A stretch of DNA of 64,000 nucleotides from NCBI RefSeq assembly GCF_000169195.2, contig NC_016023.1, positions 2,480,001-2,544,000 on the forward strand, read 5' to 3'. A program made the position numbers and the translations under genes. Below, piece by piece: positions 47,803 through 57,117 of this stretch. This DNA is from Heyndrickxia coagulans 36D1. Lineage in GTDB: Bacteria > Bacillota > Bacilli > Bacillales > Bacillaceae_C. The notes under the pieces are model-generated. The model was not told the DNA's origin. It saw only the letters and a list, made by a program, of their open reading frames with translations, and searched no databases. The first letter of the stretch is position 1, and every line of letters starts with the position of its first letter.

Positions 47803-48645
47803 TTAAAATTCTTCATAGGTTGCCGGATCCTGGCCGAAAGTCCTGCCGTCCGGGCGGCTTAACCCGGATATGGTGCGCATCTCTTCTTCAGAAAGCGAAA
47901 AATCAAAGATAGACAAGTTTTCCAGCTGCCTTTCCGGTGAAGCCGATTTCGGGAGCGGAATGGCGCCAAGCTGCGTATGCCAGCGCAAAATCACTTGCGG
48001 GACAGATTTCTGATGGGCTGCAGCAATTTTTTGAATCGCCGGATCTTCAAACAGATGGTTCGCTCTTCCAAGCGGGCTCCATGATTCCGTCACGATCCCA
48101 TGTTCCTCATGCCAGGCGCGCTGCTCCTCCTGTGCAAAATAAGGGTGGAGTTCCACCTGGTTTATGCTCGGCGCAACCCCGGTTTCTTTTATGATCCGTT
48201 GCAAATGCTCCGGCAAAAAATTGGAAACGCCGATCGAGCGGACAAGCCCCCATTTTTGCGCGTCGACAAGCGCCTGCCATGCTTCCACATATAAATCTTT
48301 GCTAGGGTTCGGCCAGTGGATGAGGTAAAGGTCAAAGTAATCGAGGCCGGCCCTGTACAATGATTCCTGAATGGTTTGGACCGCTTCTTTATAAGCATGG
48401 TGCCGCCCCGGGAGTTTCGAAGTGATGCGCAGCTGTTCACGCGGAACAGAAGAGCGCCGGACCGCCTCGCCGACCGCCCCTTCATTTTCATAATTAAACG
48501 CTGAATCAATCAGGCGGTAACCCGCGTCAATCGCGCTTACGATCGCCTGGACGCCTGCCGCCCCGTTCAGTTTGTACGTGCCGAATCCGACAGCCGGAAC
48601 GGTCATCCCGTCGTTCAATTTGATTTCAGGAATGGAAATAGACAA
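47803..48645 (-). CDS. aldo/keto reductase
   Basis: A 280-residue NADPH-dependent aldo/keto reductase with the catalytic tetrad Asp47, Tyr52 (NYENE), Lys77 (ITSKL) and His110 (LIHWP). Residues IPLPKSASPERQLEN form the cofactor phosphate loop. It reduces small aldehydes or ketones, in the YvgN/YtbE group by general layout. A second member lies 380 bp upstream in the same direction. GAAAGGAGCGATAGAA precedes ATG 48645. Confidence 0.92.
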   Translation of the reverse strand: MSISIPEIKLNDGMTVPAVGFGTYKLNGAAGVQAIVSAIDAGYRLIDSAFNYENEGAVGEAVRRSSVPREQLRITSKLPGRHHAYKEAVQTIQESLYRAGLDYFDLYLIHWPNPSKDLYVEAWQALVDAQKWGLVRSIGVSNFLPEHLQRIIKETGVAPSINQVELHPYFAQEEQRAWHEEHGIVTESWSPLGRANHLFEDPAIQKIAAAHQKSVPQVILRWHTQLGAIPLPKSASPERQLENLSIFDFSLSEEEMRTISGLSRPDGRTFGQDPATYEEF

Positions 48646-49027
48646 TTTCTATCGCTCCTTTCGTATTTTGTAATCAGTATACCAATGGCTGGAAAATGCG
48701 TCCATTTTGATGATTGATCTTGCTGCCTTGGGGCAGAGAAAAACCAGCGTAAAATTTAAACCAGCGGGTTCAGGCGAAAAGATCCAAAACAACAGGCACA
48801 GCCCCCCGCGAAACGGCGGGCATGAACCTCCCATGGTGGCTTCGCATTCGCTGGAAAAAAAGCAGCCGGCATGAAAAGTACAGCAAAACCAAAGGGGATC
48901 TCTGGAAAAATCAATCAATCGCCGGAAAGCCGCAAGAAATTGGCAATGGGAGGCGCTCCGGGAGAAACCGGTATCATTCCGGAAAATCAAATAACAAAGC
49001 AGCTGCCCAGAGGACAGCTGCCCATCT
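48646..49027. other. intergenic region with terminator, no gene
   Basis: No protein-like frame. Near 48998-49024, on the minus strand, GCAGCTGTCC pairs with GGGCAGCTGC followed by TTTGTT, the likely terminator of the 49028-49885 gene. Confidence 0.5.
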
Positions 49028-49885
49028 TTATTCCGGCCTTACGGAAGTTTGTGCTAAAAATTCTTCGTCATCCGGATTCCTTCCGTACCGTTTCCCGGTG
49101 TTCAATGAAGCAATTTTTTCCATATCTTCCGGCGTTAACGAGAAATCGAAAATCTCGCTGTTTTCTTTAATCCGGCTCGGGGTCACCGATTTTGGAATGA
49201 CGACAATACCGCGTTCCACGTGCCAGCGCAACACAATTTGCGCCGGGGTTTTCCCGTATTTTTTCCCAAGCTCAACCAAAACAGGCTGCTCAAGCAGGTT
49301 GTTCTTGCCCTGGCCGAGCGGGCCCCATGCTTCATGTAAAATATTGTGTTGCTTTAGAAATTCATGCAGTTCATTTTGCGGAAACTCCGGATGTGTCTCA
49401 ATTTGGTTGATCACCGGTACCACTTCGCTATGGGCCAGCAAATCTTCCAAATGGTGGATTTGGAAATTCGATACGCCGATCGCTTTAATTTTGCCTTCAT
49501 GGTAAAGTTCTTCCATTGCTTTCCATGTTTCAATATATTTCGGTGACGGCCAGTGGATCAAATAAAGATCCAAATAATCGGTGCCAAGACGGTCAAGGCT
49601 CGCCTGGAAAGCGGCTTTTGTTTCCTCATAGCCATGGTCGTAGTTCCACACTTTCGACGTAATGAAGATTTCTTTCCGGTCTACGCCGCTTTCCCGGATT
49701 GCTTCGCCGACATATGTTTCATTCCCGTAAATCATCGCGGTATCAATATGGCGGTAGCCGGTTTCCAGCGCGGCTTTCACAGCGTTTTTCAACTCATTTT
49801 CTTCTTTTACAAGAAAAACACCGAGACCGAGTTGCGGGATTTCAACGCCGTTATTGAATTTTAAATTTGGAATCGTTTGAGCCAT
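49028..49885 (-). CDS. aldo/keto reductase (YvgN-like)
   Basis: A 285-residue aldo/keto reductase with Asp48, Tyr53 (IYGNE), Lys78 (ITSKVW) and His111 (LIHWP). VVIPKSVTPSRIKEN is the NADPH-binding loop. It resembles B. subtilis YvgN, which reduces glyoxal and methylglyoxal; exact substrate is not determinable. Divergent from namA, so both may share control by electrophile stress. A GAAAGAGGG ribosome site precedes ATG 49885. Confidence 0.92.
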   Translation of the reverse strand: MAQTIPNLKFNNGVEIPQLGLGVFLVKEENELKNAVKAALETGYRHIDTAMIYGNETYVGEAIRESGVDRKEIFITSKVWNYDHGYEETKAAFQASLDRLGTDYLDLYLIHWPSPKYIETWKAMEELYHEGKIKAIGVSNFQIHHLEDLLAHSEVVPVINQIETHPEFPQNELHEFLKQHNILHEAWGPLGQGKNNLLEQPVLVELGKKYGKTPAQIVLRWHVERGIVVIPKSVTPSRIKENSEIFDFSLTPEDMEKIASLNTGKRYGRNPDDEEFLAQTSVRPE

Positions 49886-49980
49886 CCTTCATTCCCTCTT
49901 TCATTTAGATATGTAAGTGTACGATGATTTTAACACAATCAAGCAGCTTTGTGCCACGCACAAGACTGTGAGCGCAAATT

Positions 49981-50010
49981 TTGACGGTTGGTACATCGGT
50001 TTGTTATATT
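49981..50010 (+). promoter_or_regulatory. promoter of namA
   Basis: TTGACG (49981-49986), a 17-18-bp spacer and TTATAT/TATATT up to 50010, about 75 bp before the namA start. Confidence 0.6.
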
Positions 50011-50083
50011 TGGAACGAACTTTTCCGCCAATTTACATAGCGGTTCAGGTGCAAAAATAACAGCCGTAAGGAGTGGTTTTGCA

Positions 50084-51115
50084 ATGAATGATTTATTTAC
50101 CCCGTACAAGCTGAAATCGCTTGAAGTGAAAAACCGTATTGTCATGCCTCCCATGTGCCAATATTCCGTTGAGAAAAAAGACGGCGTTGCCACTGACTGG
50201 CATTATGTCCATTACGTCAGCCGTGCCATCGGGGGCACCGGCCTGATCATTATGGAGATGACCGATGTGGAGCCGGACGGCAGAATTACCGACAACGATC
50301 TCGGCTTATGGTCTGATGAGCAGATCGCGCCGCTTGCCAAAATTGTGGAAGCGTGCCACCAGTACGGCGCCAAAGTCGGGATTCAAATCGGACATGCCGG
50401 CAGAAAAGCACAGGATGCAAAACAACCAGTTGCCCCTTCCCCCATCCCTTTTGATGACCATGCAAAAACACCGAGGGCATTAACGAAGGAAGAAATCAAA
50501 GAAATCGTCCGCAAATTTGGCGAATCTGTCCGCCGCGCTGTCCAGGCCGGTTTTGACACGATCGAACTGCACGGCGCACACGGTTATCTGATCCATGAAT
50601 TCCAGTCGCGCTATACAAACAAACGGTCAGATGAATACGGACAGGATTTGGCATTATTTGGAAAAGAAGTCATTGCCGCTGCCAAAAGCGAAATGCCTGC
50701 CGACATGCCACTTATTATGCGCATTTCAGCCCGTGAATATGTCGATGGCGGGTATGGCATTGAAGAAAGTATTGCGCTTTCGAAGGCGTATAAAGAAGCC
50801 GGTGTTGACCTGTTTCATATTAGTTCCGGAGGCGAGGGCCATATCGGTGCGGCCGGCCGCCCGGGGACGCACGCCGCTTATCAGGTGCCGCTTGCACGCC
50901 AGATCAAAGAGGCTTTAAACGTTCCGGTCATTGCAGTCGGCCGGCTGGAAGACCCGGTTCTTGCCAATGCGGTAATCGGAAACGAAGAAGCAGATCTTGT
51001 TGCGGTCGGCAGAGGCATGCTCCGCAACCCTTATTGGGCGCTCAATGCAGGGATCGCGCTCGGCAAAGACGCAGGTGTGCCGATCCAATATACAAGGGGG
51101 TTTCCAAAAAGGTAA
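50084..51115 (+). CDS. namA: NADPH dehydrogenase NamA (old yellow enzyme)
   Basis: A 343-residue FMN flavoprotein of the YqjM class. The class-specific Cys (Cys25, in PPMCQYS) tunes FMN, and the substrate-binding His pair lies in ELHGAHGYLIHEF. It reduces activated C=C bonds of electrophiles with NADPH. GTAAGGAGTGG precedes ATG 50084; the frame is open to 49988, but that includes the promoter. Its last ~95 bp are duplicated downstream. Confidence 0.95.
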   Translation: MNDLFTPYKLKSLEVKNRIVMPPMCQYSVEKKDGVATDWHYVHYVSRAIGGTGLIIMEMTDVEPDGRITDNDLGLWSDEQIAPLAKIVEACHQYGAKVGIQIGHAGRKAQDAKQPVAPSPIPFDDHAKTPRALTKEEIKEIVRKFGESVRRAVQAGFDTIELHGAHGYLIHEFQSRYTNKRSDEYGQDLALFGKEVIAAAKSEMPADMPLIMRISAREYVDGGYGIEESIALSKAYKEAGVDLFHISSGGEGHIGAAGRPGTHAAYQVPLARQIKEALNVPVIAVGRLEDPVLANAVIGNEEADLVAVGRGMLRNPYWALNAGIALGKDAGVPIQYTRGFPKR

Positions 51116-51265
51116 GGAAGGCTGTTTGCAGCGGCCATCCGTGAAAGTATCCGAATCGACCACTCGAAGCCGGTATCGCGCCCTGTAAAGACGCAGGTGT
51201 GCCGCTCCAAGACACAAGAGGGTTCTCAAAAAGGTAAGGAAGGCCGTTTGCAGCGGCCGTCCGCG
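51049..51265 (+). repeat. tandem duplication of the namA 3' end
   Basis: Bases 51049-51143 (end of namA plus ~28 bp) recur at 51171-51265, offset 122 bp. The second copy still reads as the enzyme's C-terminus (KDAGVP.., ..SKR, stop) but has no start and several substitutions. Confidence 0.85.
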
Positions 51266-51317
51266 CATCCCGGACCGGGCAACTTGGCCTGCAATGAAGC
51301 GAATCCAAAAACAGGAA

Positions 51318-51350
51318 AACAGCGCACTGAACGGGGCGCTGTTTTCTTCT
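51318..51350 (+). terminator. terminator downstream of namA
   Basis: AACAGCGC pairs with GCGCTGTT, followed by TTCTTCTTTT. Confidence 0.8.
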
Positions 51351-51509
51351 TTTACAGCATACAAAAAACGGGGCCGGAAAACCGGACCCGCAAAATAAAA
51401 AAAGGGGGAATACTTATGATAGTGCGGCTTCCCGAAAGTCGCCCTCACTAAAGAAAGCATTGTAGTATTAGGATAGCCGTTGTGAAGTGAATTTAAACCT
51501 CTTATACAA

Positions 51510-51719
51510 TTATTTTTTTCCGAGCGCTTCCAAAAATACGGAAGCGGCTACATCAAGAACAGTGGAGAGTTTTAATATCGTCTGTGTGGTCGGAATTTGC
51601 TCCCCGGTTTCGTACTGCTCGAGTGTATGCTTGCCAATCCGGGCTTTCACGGCCAGTTCTTCAATGCTCATCCCGCTTAATTCACGGTAAAATTTCAACT
51701 TCTCGCCAAAGCTATTCAT
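51510..51719 (-). CDS. Xre-family transcriptional regulator
   Basis: A 69-residue protein that is essentially one HTH_3 domain: FYRELSGMSIEELAVKARIG is followed by the recognition helix HTLEQYETGEQIP. Small Xre proteins of this kind are regulators; no toxin, prophage or operator partner is visible next to it. AGGGAGGG precedes ATG 51719. Confidence 0.88.
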   Translation of the reverse strand: MNSFGEKLKFYRELSGMSIEELAVKARIGKHTLEQYETGEQIPTTQTILKLSTVLDVAASVFLEALGKK

Positions 51720-51867
51720 GAGACGCCCTCCCTTAACGATTATTTTGAATAAAAATACTTCCTTTCCATTTCATTTCTTTATTTTATTGTAGCATATAGG
51801 CGGGTGGCAGGCTGAAGCAATTTTTTGAACTTTTTTAAACACGGGCACGATAAAAATGTTAAATAAT

Positions 51868-51928
51868 GTCTGGGTGCCAGCCGGGGCCAGGCCTGAAAAA
51901 TATTTTGGGAATGACAGGCACCCGTGAC
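51868..51928. repeat. inverted repeat GGGTGCC..GGCACCC
   Basis: GGGTGCC at 51872-51878 pairs with GGCACCC at 51917-51923 across ~38 bases, with GTC/GAC flanks. Similar GGTGCC/GGCACC elements are scattered in Bacillaceae intergenic regions. It lies just upstream of yugI. Confidence 0.5.
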
Positions 51929-51984
51929 TATGATATAATATTTTATTGCGTATAACAGGAAAAAACAATACTAGGAGTGTTTTC

Positions 51985-52371
51985 ATGTCAAATTATGAAG
52001 CAGGAAATGTATATACCGGAAAAGTGACCGGAATTAAGCCGTTTGGCGCGTTTGTAGCGCTTGATGAAGAGACACAAGGCCTTGTCCATATTTCCGAAAT
52101 TAAACACGGATATGTCAAAGATATTCACGATCATGTCCACATCGGGAATGAAGTCAAAGTAAAAGTGTTGTCGGTAGACGAAGAAAACGGCAAAATCAGC
52201 CTTTCCATTAAAGCCACGGAAGAAGCACCGCACCAGGACACAAGGAAACCGCGCCGGCGTCAGGGTGCCGTGAAGGCCGCTGAAGAGTCCGGGGAAGGGT
52301 TCAACACGCTGCGCGATAAGTTAAAAGAGTGGATTGAAAAATCAAAACGTGAAGATTTAATTAAAAAATAA
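51985..52371 (+). CDS. yugI: S1-domain general stress protein 13 (YugI)
   Basis: A 128-residue RNA-binding protein: an N-terminal S1 domain (GNVYTGKVTGIKPFGAFVAL to KISLSIKA, residues 6-75) and a basic linker RKPRRRQ, then a helical tail. It matches B. subtilis YugI/GSP13, a ribosome-associated general stress protein. TAGGAGTG precedes ATG 51985. Confidence 0.92.
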   Translation: MSNYEAGNVYTGKVTGIKPFGAFVALDEETQGLVHISEIKHGYVKDIHDHVHIGNEVKVKVLSVDEENGKISLSIKATEEAPHQDTRKPRRRQGAVKAAEESGEGFNTLRDKLKEWIEKSKREDLIKK

Positions 52372-52686
52372 TCGGGCGATTCCGGGCATATAGATTGTCC
52401 GGATTTTTTTATCCGAAAAAAGCCGGGCATACCGCAGTCTGCGCGGACCATTCAGTTTACGGATCATAGTGCCGTGCCGCCAAGATCAGGCCGAAAATCC
52501 CGCTACTGTCACACAGCATGAAGCGGGAAGAATGGCCAATAACGGAAAACTTGTCAGCGCCGCCGCATGAAAAGCGTGATGCAGATCGCTTGTACGCACA
52601 GGTCACCGTTAGACCAATTGGCTGATTTTCGTCCCTTTCGTCAAGCGGGTCCCTATTAGGTATAAACATCGATATATTTTTTCATG
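52372..52686. other. intergenic region without a supported gene
   Basis: A weak stem-loop with TTTTTTT lies at about 52379-52410, a possible yugI terminator. A minus-strand frame at 52457-52669 has no ribosome site and no family resemblance, so it is not called. Confidence 0.4.
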
Positions 52687-52997
52687 TTAGTTTCCATCGC
52701 CATCATTTCTTTGGAGAGGAATAAAGTCATCTGGAATGTCCCAGTCAGGTTCGTTTTGTTCCTCCCAATTCTGTATACCAATGTTGAAAACGAAGCCAGA
52801 AAAATCACCGTTATCTCCATGTTTATGCAATTTAGCATAAACATCAGTAGCTGCTTTTTCCTCCCCTTTCACATCGAGGGCCATATCATAAATCTCAAAC
52901 TTTTTCCTTTAAAGGAATATTGTGAAAGAAATTCCACAGATTCCGTGTATTGGGCATAATCTTTAACGTTTTCAAAATCCGTTCTTTTTTTAAGCAT
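52687..52997 (-). pseudogene. small acidic protein gene with a poly-A frameshift
   Basis: ATG 52997 follows an excellent GGAGGTGGG and reads MLKKRTDFENVKDYAQY, then goes to a stop 43 codons on. Adding one A to the A5 run after YSFKGK joins it to a second frame (EIYDMALDVKGEEKAATD ... RNDGDGN), giving ~103 residues. Small, acidic, tryptophan-containing; it looks like a polymorphic-toxin immunity protein, but I cannot name a family. The strong ribosome site argues that it was recently functional or that one base is wrong. Confidence 0.55.
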
Positions 52998-53246
52998 AGA
53001 ACCCACCTCCACCTATTATTTATATTTAAATCAATTTTGAAACCCATGATGATCCTGCACTGTTCTTCTTTTTAGTTGAACGAAACATGACTACATGTGT
53101 TGCAAGAAGCAATGTCGGTTGATTTTGACGCGAAAAATTTAAGTTCATTTTATATCGTATGCTGAATGCGCTTTACCAGTTGCATCTGTCTGAAACCATG
53201 TGCCATGCAGAATCGTTTGCCTAACGCGGGAAAACTCACCCGTGTA

Positions 53247-53738
53247 TTATTCGATATATAGCGGGATATAAAGGGTCAATTCGGGTTCATCGATTAAAGG
53301 TTCGTATGATGTCGGATAATCTTCACGATGCTCAAGCTGCCCCTGAAAGACGGTGTAGCCGTTTTTCCTGATCCATTTATACAACTCGGCATACGCTTTT
53401 TGCACGTCTTCGCCTTTATATTTCGCAGCCGCAAATGTATAGGAAGGAACAGTCAGAGCTGTCATGCCTTCCGGAACCGCTTCTATGTAGGCCACTTCAC
53501 GGACAAGATAAAAGGAAAACAAACCTTCATCATCCTGCGAGTGGTAGGAAAGCCCGATCACAACACTGGGATCCGTGCAATGACGGATTTTCCCCATTTT
53601 TTGCTTAAATTGATGGAAAAATCTTTTGATCTCCCCGTTTGCTGCCTGTTCGAAGGTACCGGTCCATTTGCTCCCGACTGCGTTAAATGCATGTTTCTGA
53701 ACAATTTGAATTTCCAAGCTGCACACTTCCCCGCTCAT
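53247..53738 (-). CDS. GyrI-like/effector-binding domain protein
   Basis: A 163-residue stand-alone GyrI-like (AraC effector-binding, SOUL-like) domain: alternating strands such as TVPSYTFAAAKYKG, the helix AYAELYKWIRKNGY, and a final EPELTLYIPLYIE typical of the family. Such domains bind small molecules or act as gyrase-protecting or hydrolase proteins. The start ATG 53738 has no clear ribosome site; a TTG seven codons later is an alternative. Confidence 0.8.
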   Translation of the reverse strand: MSGEVCSLEIQIVQKHAFNAVGSKWTGTFEQAANGEIKRFFHQFKQKMGKIRHCTDPSVVIGLSYHSQDDEGLFSFYLVREVAYIEAVPEGMTALTVPSYTFAAAKYKGEDVQKAYAELYKWIRKNGYTVFQGQLEHREDYPTSYEPLIDEPELTLYIPLYIE

Positions 53739-53807
53739 CTTTATAGCTTCATTTTAAATGAAAAAAGAAGCGGGCGTAAAGGAAAATAAGATAAAAAAAC
53801 ACAAAAA

Positions 53808-53835
53808 AAGGCAGGCATGCTGCACTGCCTTTGTT
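53808..53835 (-). terminator. terminator of yuzA
   Basis: On the minus strand GGCAG pairs with CTGCC, followed by TTTTTTTGTG. Confidence 0.65.
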
Positions 53836-53869
53836 ACAATGAAAACACGGTTTCCCAAGGCTGTATCTC

Positions 53870-54100
53870 TTATCTCGTCGGTTTTGCCTGGGTGGACCGC
53901 TCCACTTCGGCATCCGGTTTGAAAAGCAGGCCGAGGTTAATCAGGCCGCAAATGCCGACAATGCCATAAATGACCCGGGAGATCGCGGAATTGTCGCCAA
54001 AAATGGCCGCTACCAGATCAAAGTTGAAAAAACCGATAAGGCCCCAATTGATCGCGCCAATAATCGTGAAAATTAACGCAATTCTTTGTACAATGCTCAT
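53870..54100 (-). CDS. yuzA: DUF378 membrane protein YuzA
   Basis: A 76-residue protein with two membrane helices around the family motif TIIGAINWGLIGFFNFDLV, a hallmark of DUF378. B. subtilis yuzA lies in the same yug region. Function unknown. ATG 54100 follows AAGGAGGTAGAG, a near-perfect ribosome site. Divergent from pgi. Confidence 0.9.
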   Translation of the reverse strand: MSIVQRIALIFTIIGAINWGLIGFFNFDLVAAIFGDNSAISRVIYGIVGICGLINLGLLFKPDAEVERSTQAKPTR

Positions 54101-54192
54101 TTCTCTACCTCCTTGTTCAATGTACAGGAATAGCATGGCAAGAATCTGCAAACATTATGCATGCAGGAAATGTGAGAAATTCGTTACATTCC

Positions 54193-54221
54193 TTGCGAAA
54201 AGGGTAAAGATTCGGTAAAGT
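54193..54221 (+). promoter_or_regulatory. promoter of pgi
   Basis: TTGCGA (54193-54198), a 17-bp spacer and TAAAGT (54216-54221). Confidence 0.55.
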
Positions 54222-54256
54222 GGAGATGGTAAATCGATAACAGGAGGATCTGGACA

Positions 54257-55606
54257 ATGACGCATATTCAGTTTGATTATTCAAAAGCGCTCGCGTTTTT
54301 TAACGAACATGAAATTACATACTTAAGCGAACCGATTCGATTGGCCCACAAACTTTTACATGAAAAAACCGGTGTCGGCAATGATTTTACCGGCTGGCTG
54401 ACATTGCCGAAAGACTATGACAAAGAGGAATTCGCCCGTATCCAAAAAGCAGCAGCAAAAATCCAAAATGATTCCGACGTGCTACTTGTGATCGGGATCG
54501 GCGGTTCTTATCTCGGTGCCCGTGCTGCCATTGAAATGCTCAACCACAGCTTTATGAACGTGCTGCCGAAGGAAAAACGCAAAAACCCGCAAATTTTCTT
54601 CGTCGGCAACAGCATCAGCTCCACCTATATGAAAGATTTAATGGACGTTCTGGAAGGAAAAGATTTCTCCATCAATGTCATTTCCAAATCCGGAACAACG
54701 ACAGAACCGGCGATTGCTTTCCGTATTTTCAACAAACTGCTCATTGAAAAATACGGCGAAAAAGAAGCAAAAGGCCGCGTCTATGCGACAACAGACCGCG
54801 CAAAAGGGGCATTGAAAACGCTGGCTGATGCGGAAGGCTACGAAACATTCGTGATTCCGGATGATGTCGGCGGCCGTTACTCTGTGTTAACGCCTGTCGG
54901 TCTGCTTCCGATCGCAGTAAGCGGCGTTGATATCCAAGCGATGATGGACGGAGCAGCAAAAGCCGTTGATGATTTCTCAAACCCTGAAGTAGCGGAAAAC
55001 ATTGCCTATCAATATGCGGCTGTCCGCAATATTCTGTACCGCAAAGGCAAAACGATCGAAATGTTGATTAACTACGAACCGGGACTGCAATATTTCTCTG
55101 AATGGTGGAAACAATTATTCGGTGAAAGTGAAGGGAAAGACCAAAAAGGCATCTATCCTTCTTCCGCAAACTTCTCGACCGACTTGCATTCCCTTGGCCA
55201 GTATGTACAGGAAGGCCGTCGCGATTTGTTTGAAACGGTCGTAAAAGTCGAGCAGGCGCGCGAAGAACTGACAATTGAAAAAGAAGAAAACGATTTGGAC
55301 GGTTTGAACTACCTGGCCGGCCGCACCGTTGACTTTGTGAATAACAAAGCATTTGAAGGCACATTGCTTGCCCATACAGACGGCGGCGTACCGAACCTGG
55401 TCGTCTCGATTCCGAAAACCGATGCCTACACATTTGGCTACCTCGTTTACTTCTTTGAAAAAGCCTGCGCGGTAAGCGGCTATTTAAATGGCGTCAATCC
55501 GTTTGACCAGCCTGGTGTTGAAGCATACAAGAAAAACATGTTCGCACTCCTCGGCAAACCGGGCTATGAAGATTTAAAAGCAGCACTCGAAAAACGTTTG
55601 AAATAA
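54257..55606 (+). CDS. pgi: glucose-6-phosphate isomerase
   Basis: A 449-residue phosphoglucose isomerase interconverting glucose-6-phosphate and fructose-6-phosphate. [12 protein letters not shown] (residues 79-90) and [10 protein letters not shown] bind the sugar phosphate. The region around [12 protein letters not shown] carries the catalytic acidic residue, and the C-terminal [13 protein letters not shown] is the family signature. AGGAGGAT precedes ATG 54257. A single-gene transcript with its own promoter and terminator. Confidence 0.98.
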   Translation: MTHIQFDYSKALAFFNEHEITYLSEPIRLAHKLLHEKTGVGNDFTGWLTLPKDYDKEEFARIQKAAAKIQNDSDVLLVIGIGGSYLGARAAIEMLNHSFMNVLPKEKRKNPQIFFVGNSISSTYMKDLMDVLEGKDFSINVISKSGTTTEPAIAFRIFNKLLIEKYGEKEAKGRVYATTDRAKGALKTLADAEGYETFVIPDDVGGRYSVLTPVGLLPIAVSGVDIQAMMDGAAKAVDDFSNPEVAENIAYQYAAVRNILYRKGKTIEMLINYEPGLQYFSEWWKQLFGESEGKDQKGIYPSSANFSTDLHSLGQYVQEGRRDLFETVVKVEQAREELTIEKEENDLDGLNYLAGRTVDFVNNKAFEGTLLAHTDGGVPNLVVSIPKTDAYTFGYLVYFFEKACAVSGYLNGVNPFDQPGVEAYKKNMFALLGKPGYEDLKAALEKRLK

Positions 55607-55616
55607 TGCAGAAAAA

Positions 55617-55647
55617 AGCAGGGCAATGGGCAGCCCTGCTTTTTTTC
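55617..55647 (+). terminator. terminator after pgi
   Basis: AGCAGGGC pairs with GCCCTGCT, followed by TTTTTTT. Confidence 0.9.
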
Positions 55648-55723
55648 ATTTGAGGAAAGCGCCAAGGATCGACTGTAAGCCAAAACTTTCGGCTGATCAA
55701 AAGGGGATTCTGCATTTGCATTG

Positions 55724-56725
55724 TTACTTGTCTTTTTCCAAAACGACAAACAAATGCTCTTCATCCGTAATGGTATAATCCAAGGGCGGATTGATCATGG
55801 TGTCATCCCCCGATTGGATGCCGATTAAAATTTTCCGCTCTTTTTGCAGCTGCCGGCTCAAATCTTTTACCGTCAAGTTTCGCCACTTCGGCTTCACCGG
55901 AATAAAGTCAAGGTGATTTTTTTCCTGCTGGTTCAATAACGACAAAAGCGTATCGGACATTCCGTTTGAAATCAGGCTGTTCAGCATGACAAAGCTTGCC
56001 TGTGTATTTGCCTGGATCACTTCATCCGCGCCCGCCCGCTTGGCATTTACAACCTGGTCGGCTGTCTGGATCTCCACAATACAATATGCATCCGGATTCA
56101 AGCCTTTGACGGCAAGCAGTGTCAGGACTGCGCCCATGTCTGCTTCCGTCTCCGTTTTATGCTGGTCGGACGTGATCAGCACCGCCTTCGCTGCCTTGAC
56201 ATTTGCTTTTTTCAGCGTCTCGTCCTGATACGGCTTTCCTTTTATAAAATAAACATTGTCATAAGGGTAAGGGTTGGATTCAAGTGTTTCATCCACCAAT
56301 ACAACGGGCTGCCGCTCTTTTAATTCCATGAGCTGCCCGATCACTTTTCTGGCGCGTTCGTTCCAGCCGATAATGACCATTTGTTTCCCTCCCGTAAACG
56401 CCGCTTTTCCTTCCAAAAAAGCGTTTTGCCGTGTAGCCGTTGCACCGGCCAGCGCCACGAAATAGGCAGACAGTATGCCGGCACCCGATAAAATGAGGAT
56501 GATGCCGATCAGCCGGCCCGCCAAAGTGACCGGGTACAAATCCCCGTAACCGACCGTTGCCGTCGTGATAACAGCCCACCAAATACCGTCAAAAACCGTC
56601 GGGAAAGTTTTCGGCTCGACAAAATGGATAGCCAGCCCGAATGCAAAGATCACAGCAAGGGCCAAGTTCAATATCCGGACAATGATCGGCCAGCGTAAAA
56701 AACGGTAATAAAATAAATGAAACAT
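55724..56725 (-). CDS. yugO: potassium channel YugO
   Basis: A 333-residue two-TM potassium channel. The pore helix and filter TTATVGYGDLYP (TVGYGD at 57-62) are followed by a second membrane helix and a cytoplasmic RCK/TrkA-N domain (MVIIGWNERARKVIGQLME), then TrkA-C. In B. subtilis YugO carries electrical signalling in biofilms and is preceded by the membrane-inserting protein MstX. No mstX-like frame is visible upstream here. ATG 56725 follows AAGGAAGTGG. Confidence 0.92.
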   Translation of the reverse strand: MFHLFYYRFLRWPIIVRILNLALAVIFAFGLAIHFVEPKTFPTVFDGIWWAVITTATVGYGDLYPVTLAGRLIGIILILSGAGILSAYFVALAGATATRQNAFLEGKAAFTGGKQMVIIGWNERARKVIGQLMELKERQPVVLVDETLESNPYPYDNVYFIKGKPYQDETLKKANVKAAKAVLITSDQHKTETEADMGAVLTLLAVKGLNPDAYCIVEIQTADQVVNAKRAGADEVIQANTQASFVMLNSLISNGMSDTLLSLLNQQEKNHLDFIPVKPKWRNLTVKDLSRQLQKERKILIGIQSGDDTMINPPLDYTITDEEHLFVVLEKDK

Positions 56726-56891
56726 ACCGTCCACTTCCTTTTTTGGTATCTCCAATAGTATTCCCCGGCCTCAATGCGGAAAAACAAGGCGGCAAACGGG
56801 AAAATATTTTTTTAAAAAAATAGTTGCACGATCGTTTTTCGCATTGTATAATAACATTGTCGCTGATGAAAAACGGTGATCATGACAAAAC

Positions 56892-56964
56892 GGGGCATTA
56901 GCTCAGTTGGGAGAGCGCTACATTCGCATTGTAGAGGTCGGCGGTTCGAATCCGCTATGCTCCA
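56892..56964 (+). tRNA. tRNA-Ala (anticodon CGC)
   Basis: A 73-nt cloverleaf: acceptor GGGGCAT/ATGCTCC with the G3-U70 pair that specifies alanine. The anticodon stem is CTACA/TGTAG around loop TTCGCAT (anticodon CGC, codon GCG). T-loop GGTTCGAATCC. No encoded CCA after the discriminator A. Confidence 0.93.
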
Positions 56965-56982
56965 TTCCCAACTTTATATCAC

Positions 56983-57055
<73 letters not shown>

Positions 57056-57061
57056 TACTGG

Positions 57062-57095
57062 AAAACGTCCAGCCTGTTACGGGTTGGACGTTTTT
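57062..57095 (+). terminator. terminator after the tRNA pair
   Basis: AACGTCCAgCC pairs with GGtTGGACGTT, followed by TTT. Confidence 0.85.
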
Positions 57096-57117
57096 GCGTA
57101 TATGCCTTTCTGATGAA

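Noticed and set aside
47607..47816. 69-codon minus-strand frame MKNFKDIFVNDADTY...
   Set aside because: Overlaps the aldo/keto reductase end, a terminator hairpin and a tandem repeat; no ribosome site.
50915..51460. 181-codon minus-strand frame across the end of namA
   Set aside because: Its length comes from the duplicated namA end; composition is not protein-like.
52457..52669. 70-codon minus-strand frame
   Set aside because: No ribosome site and no recognisable pattern.
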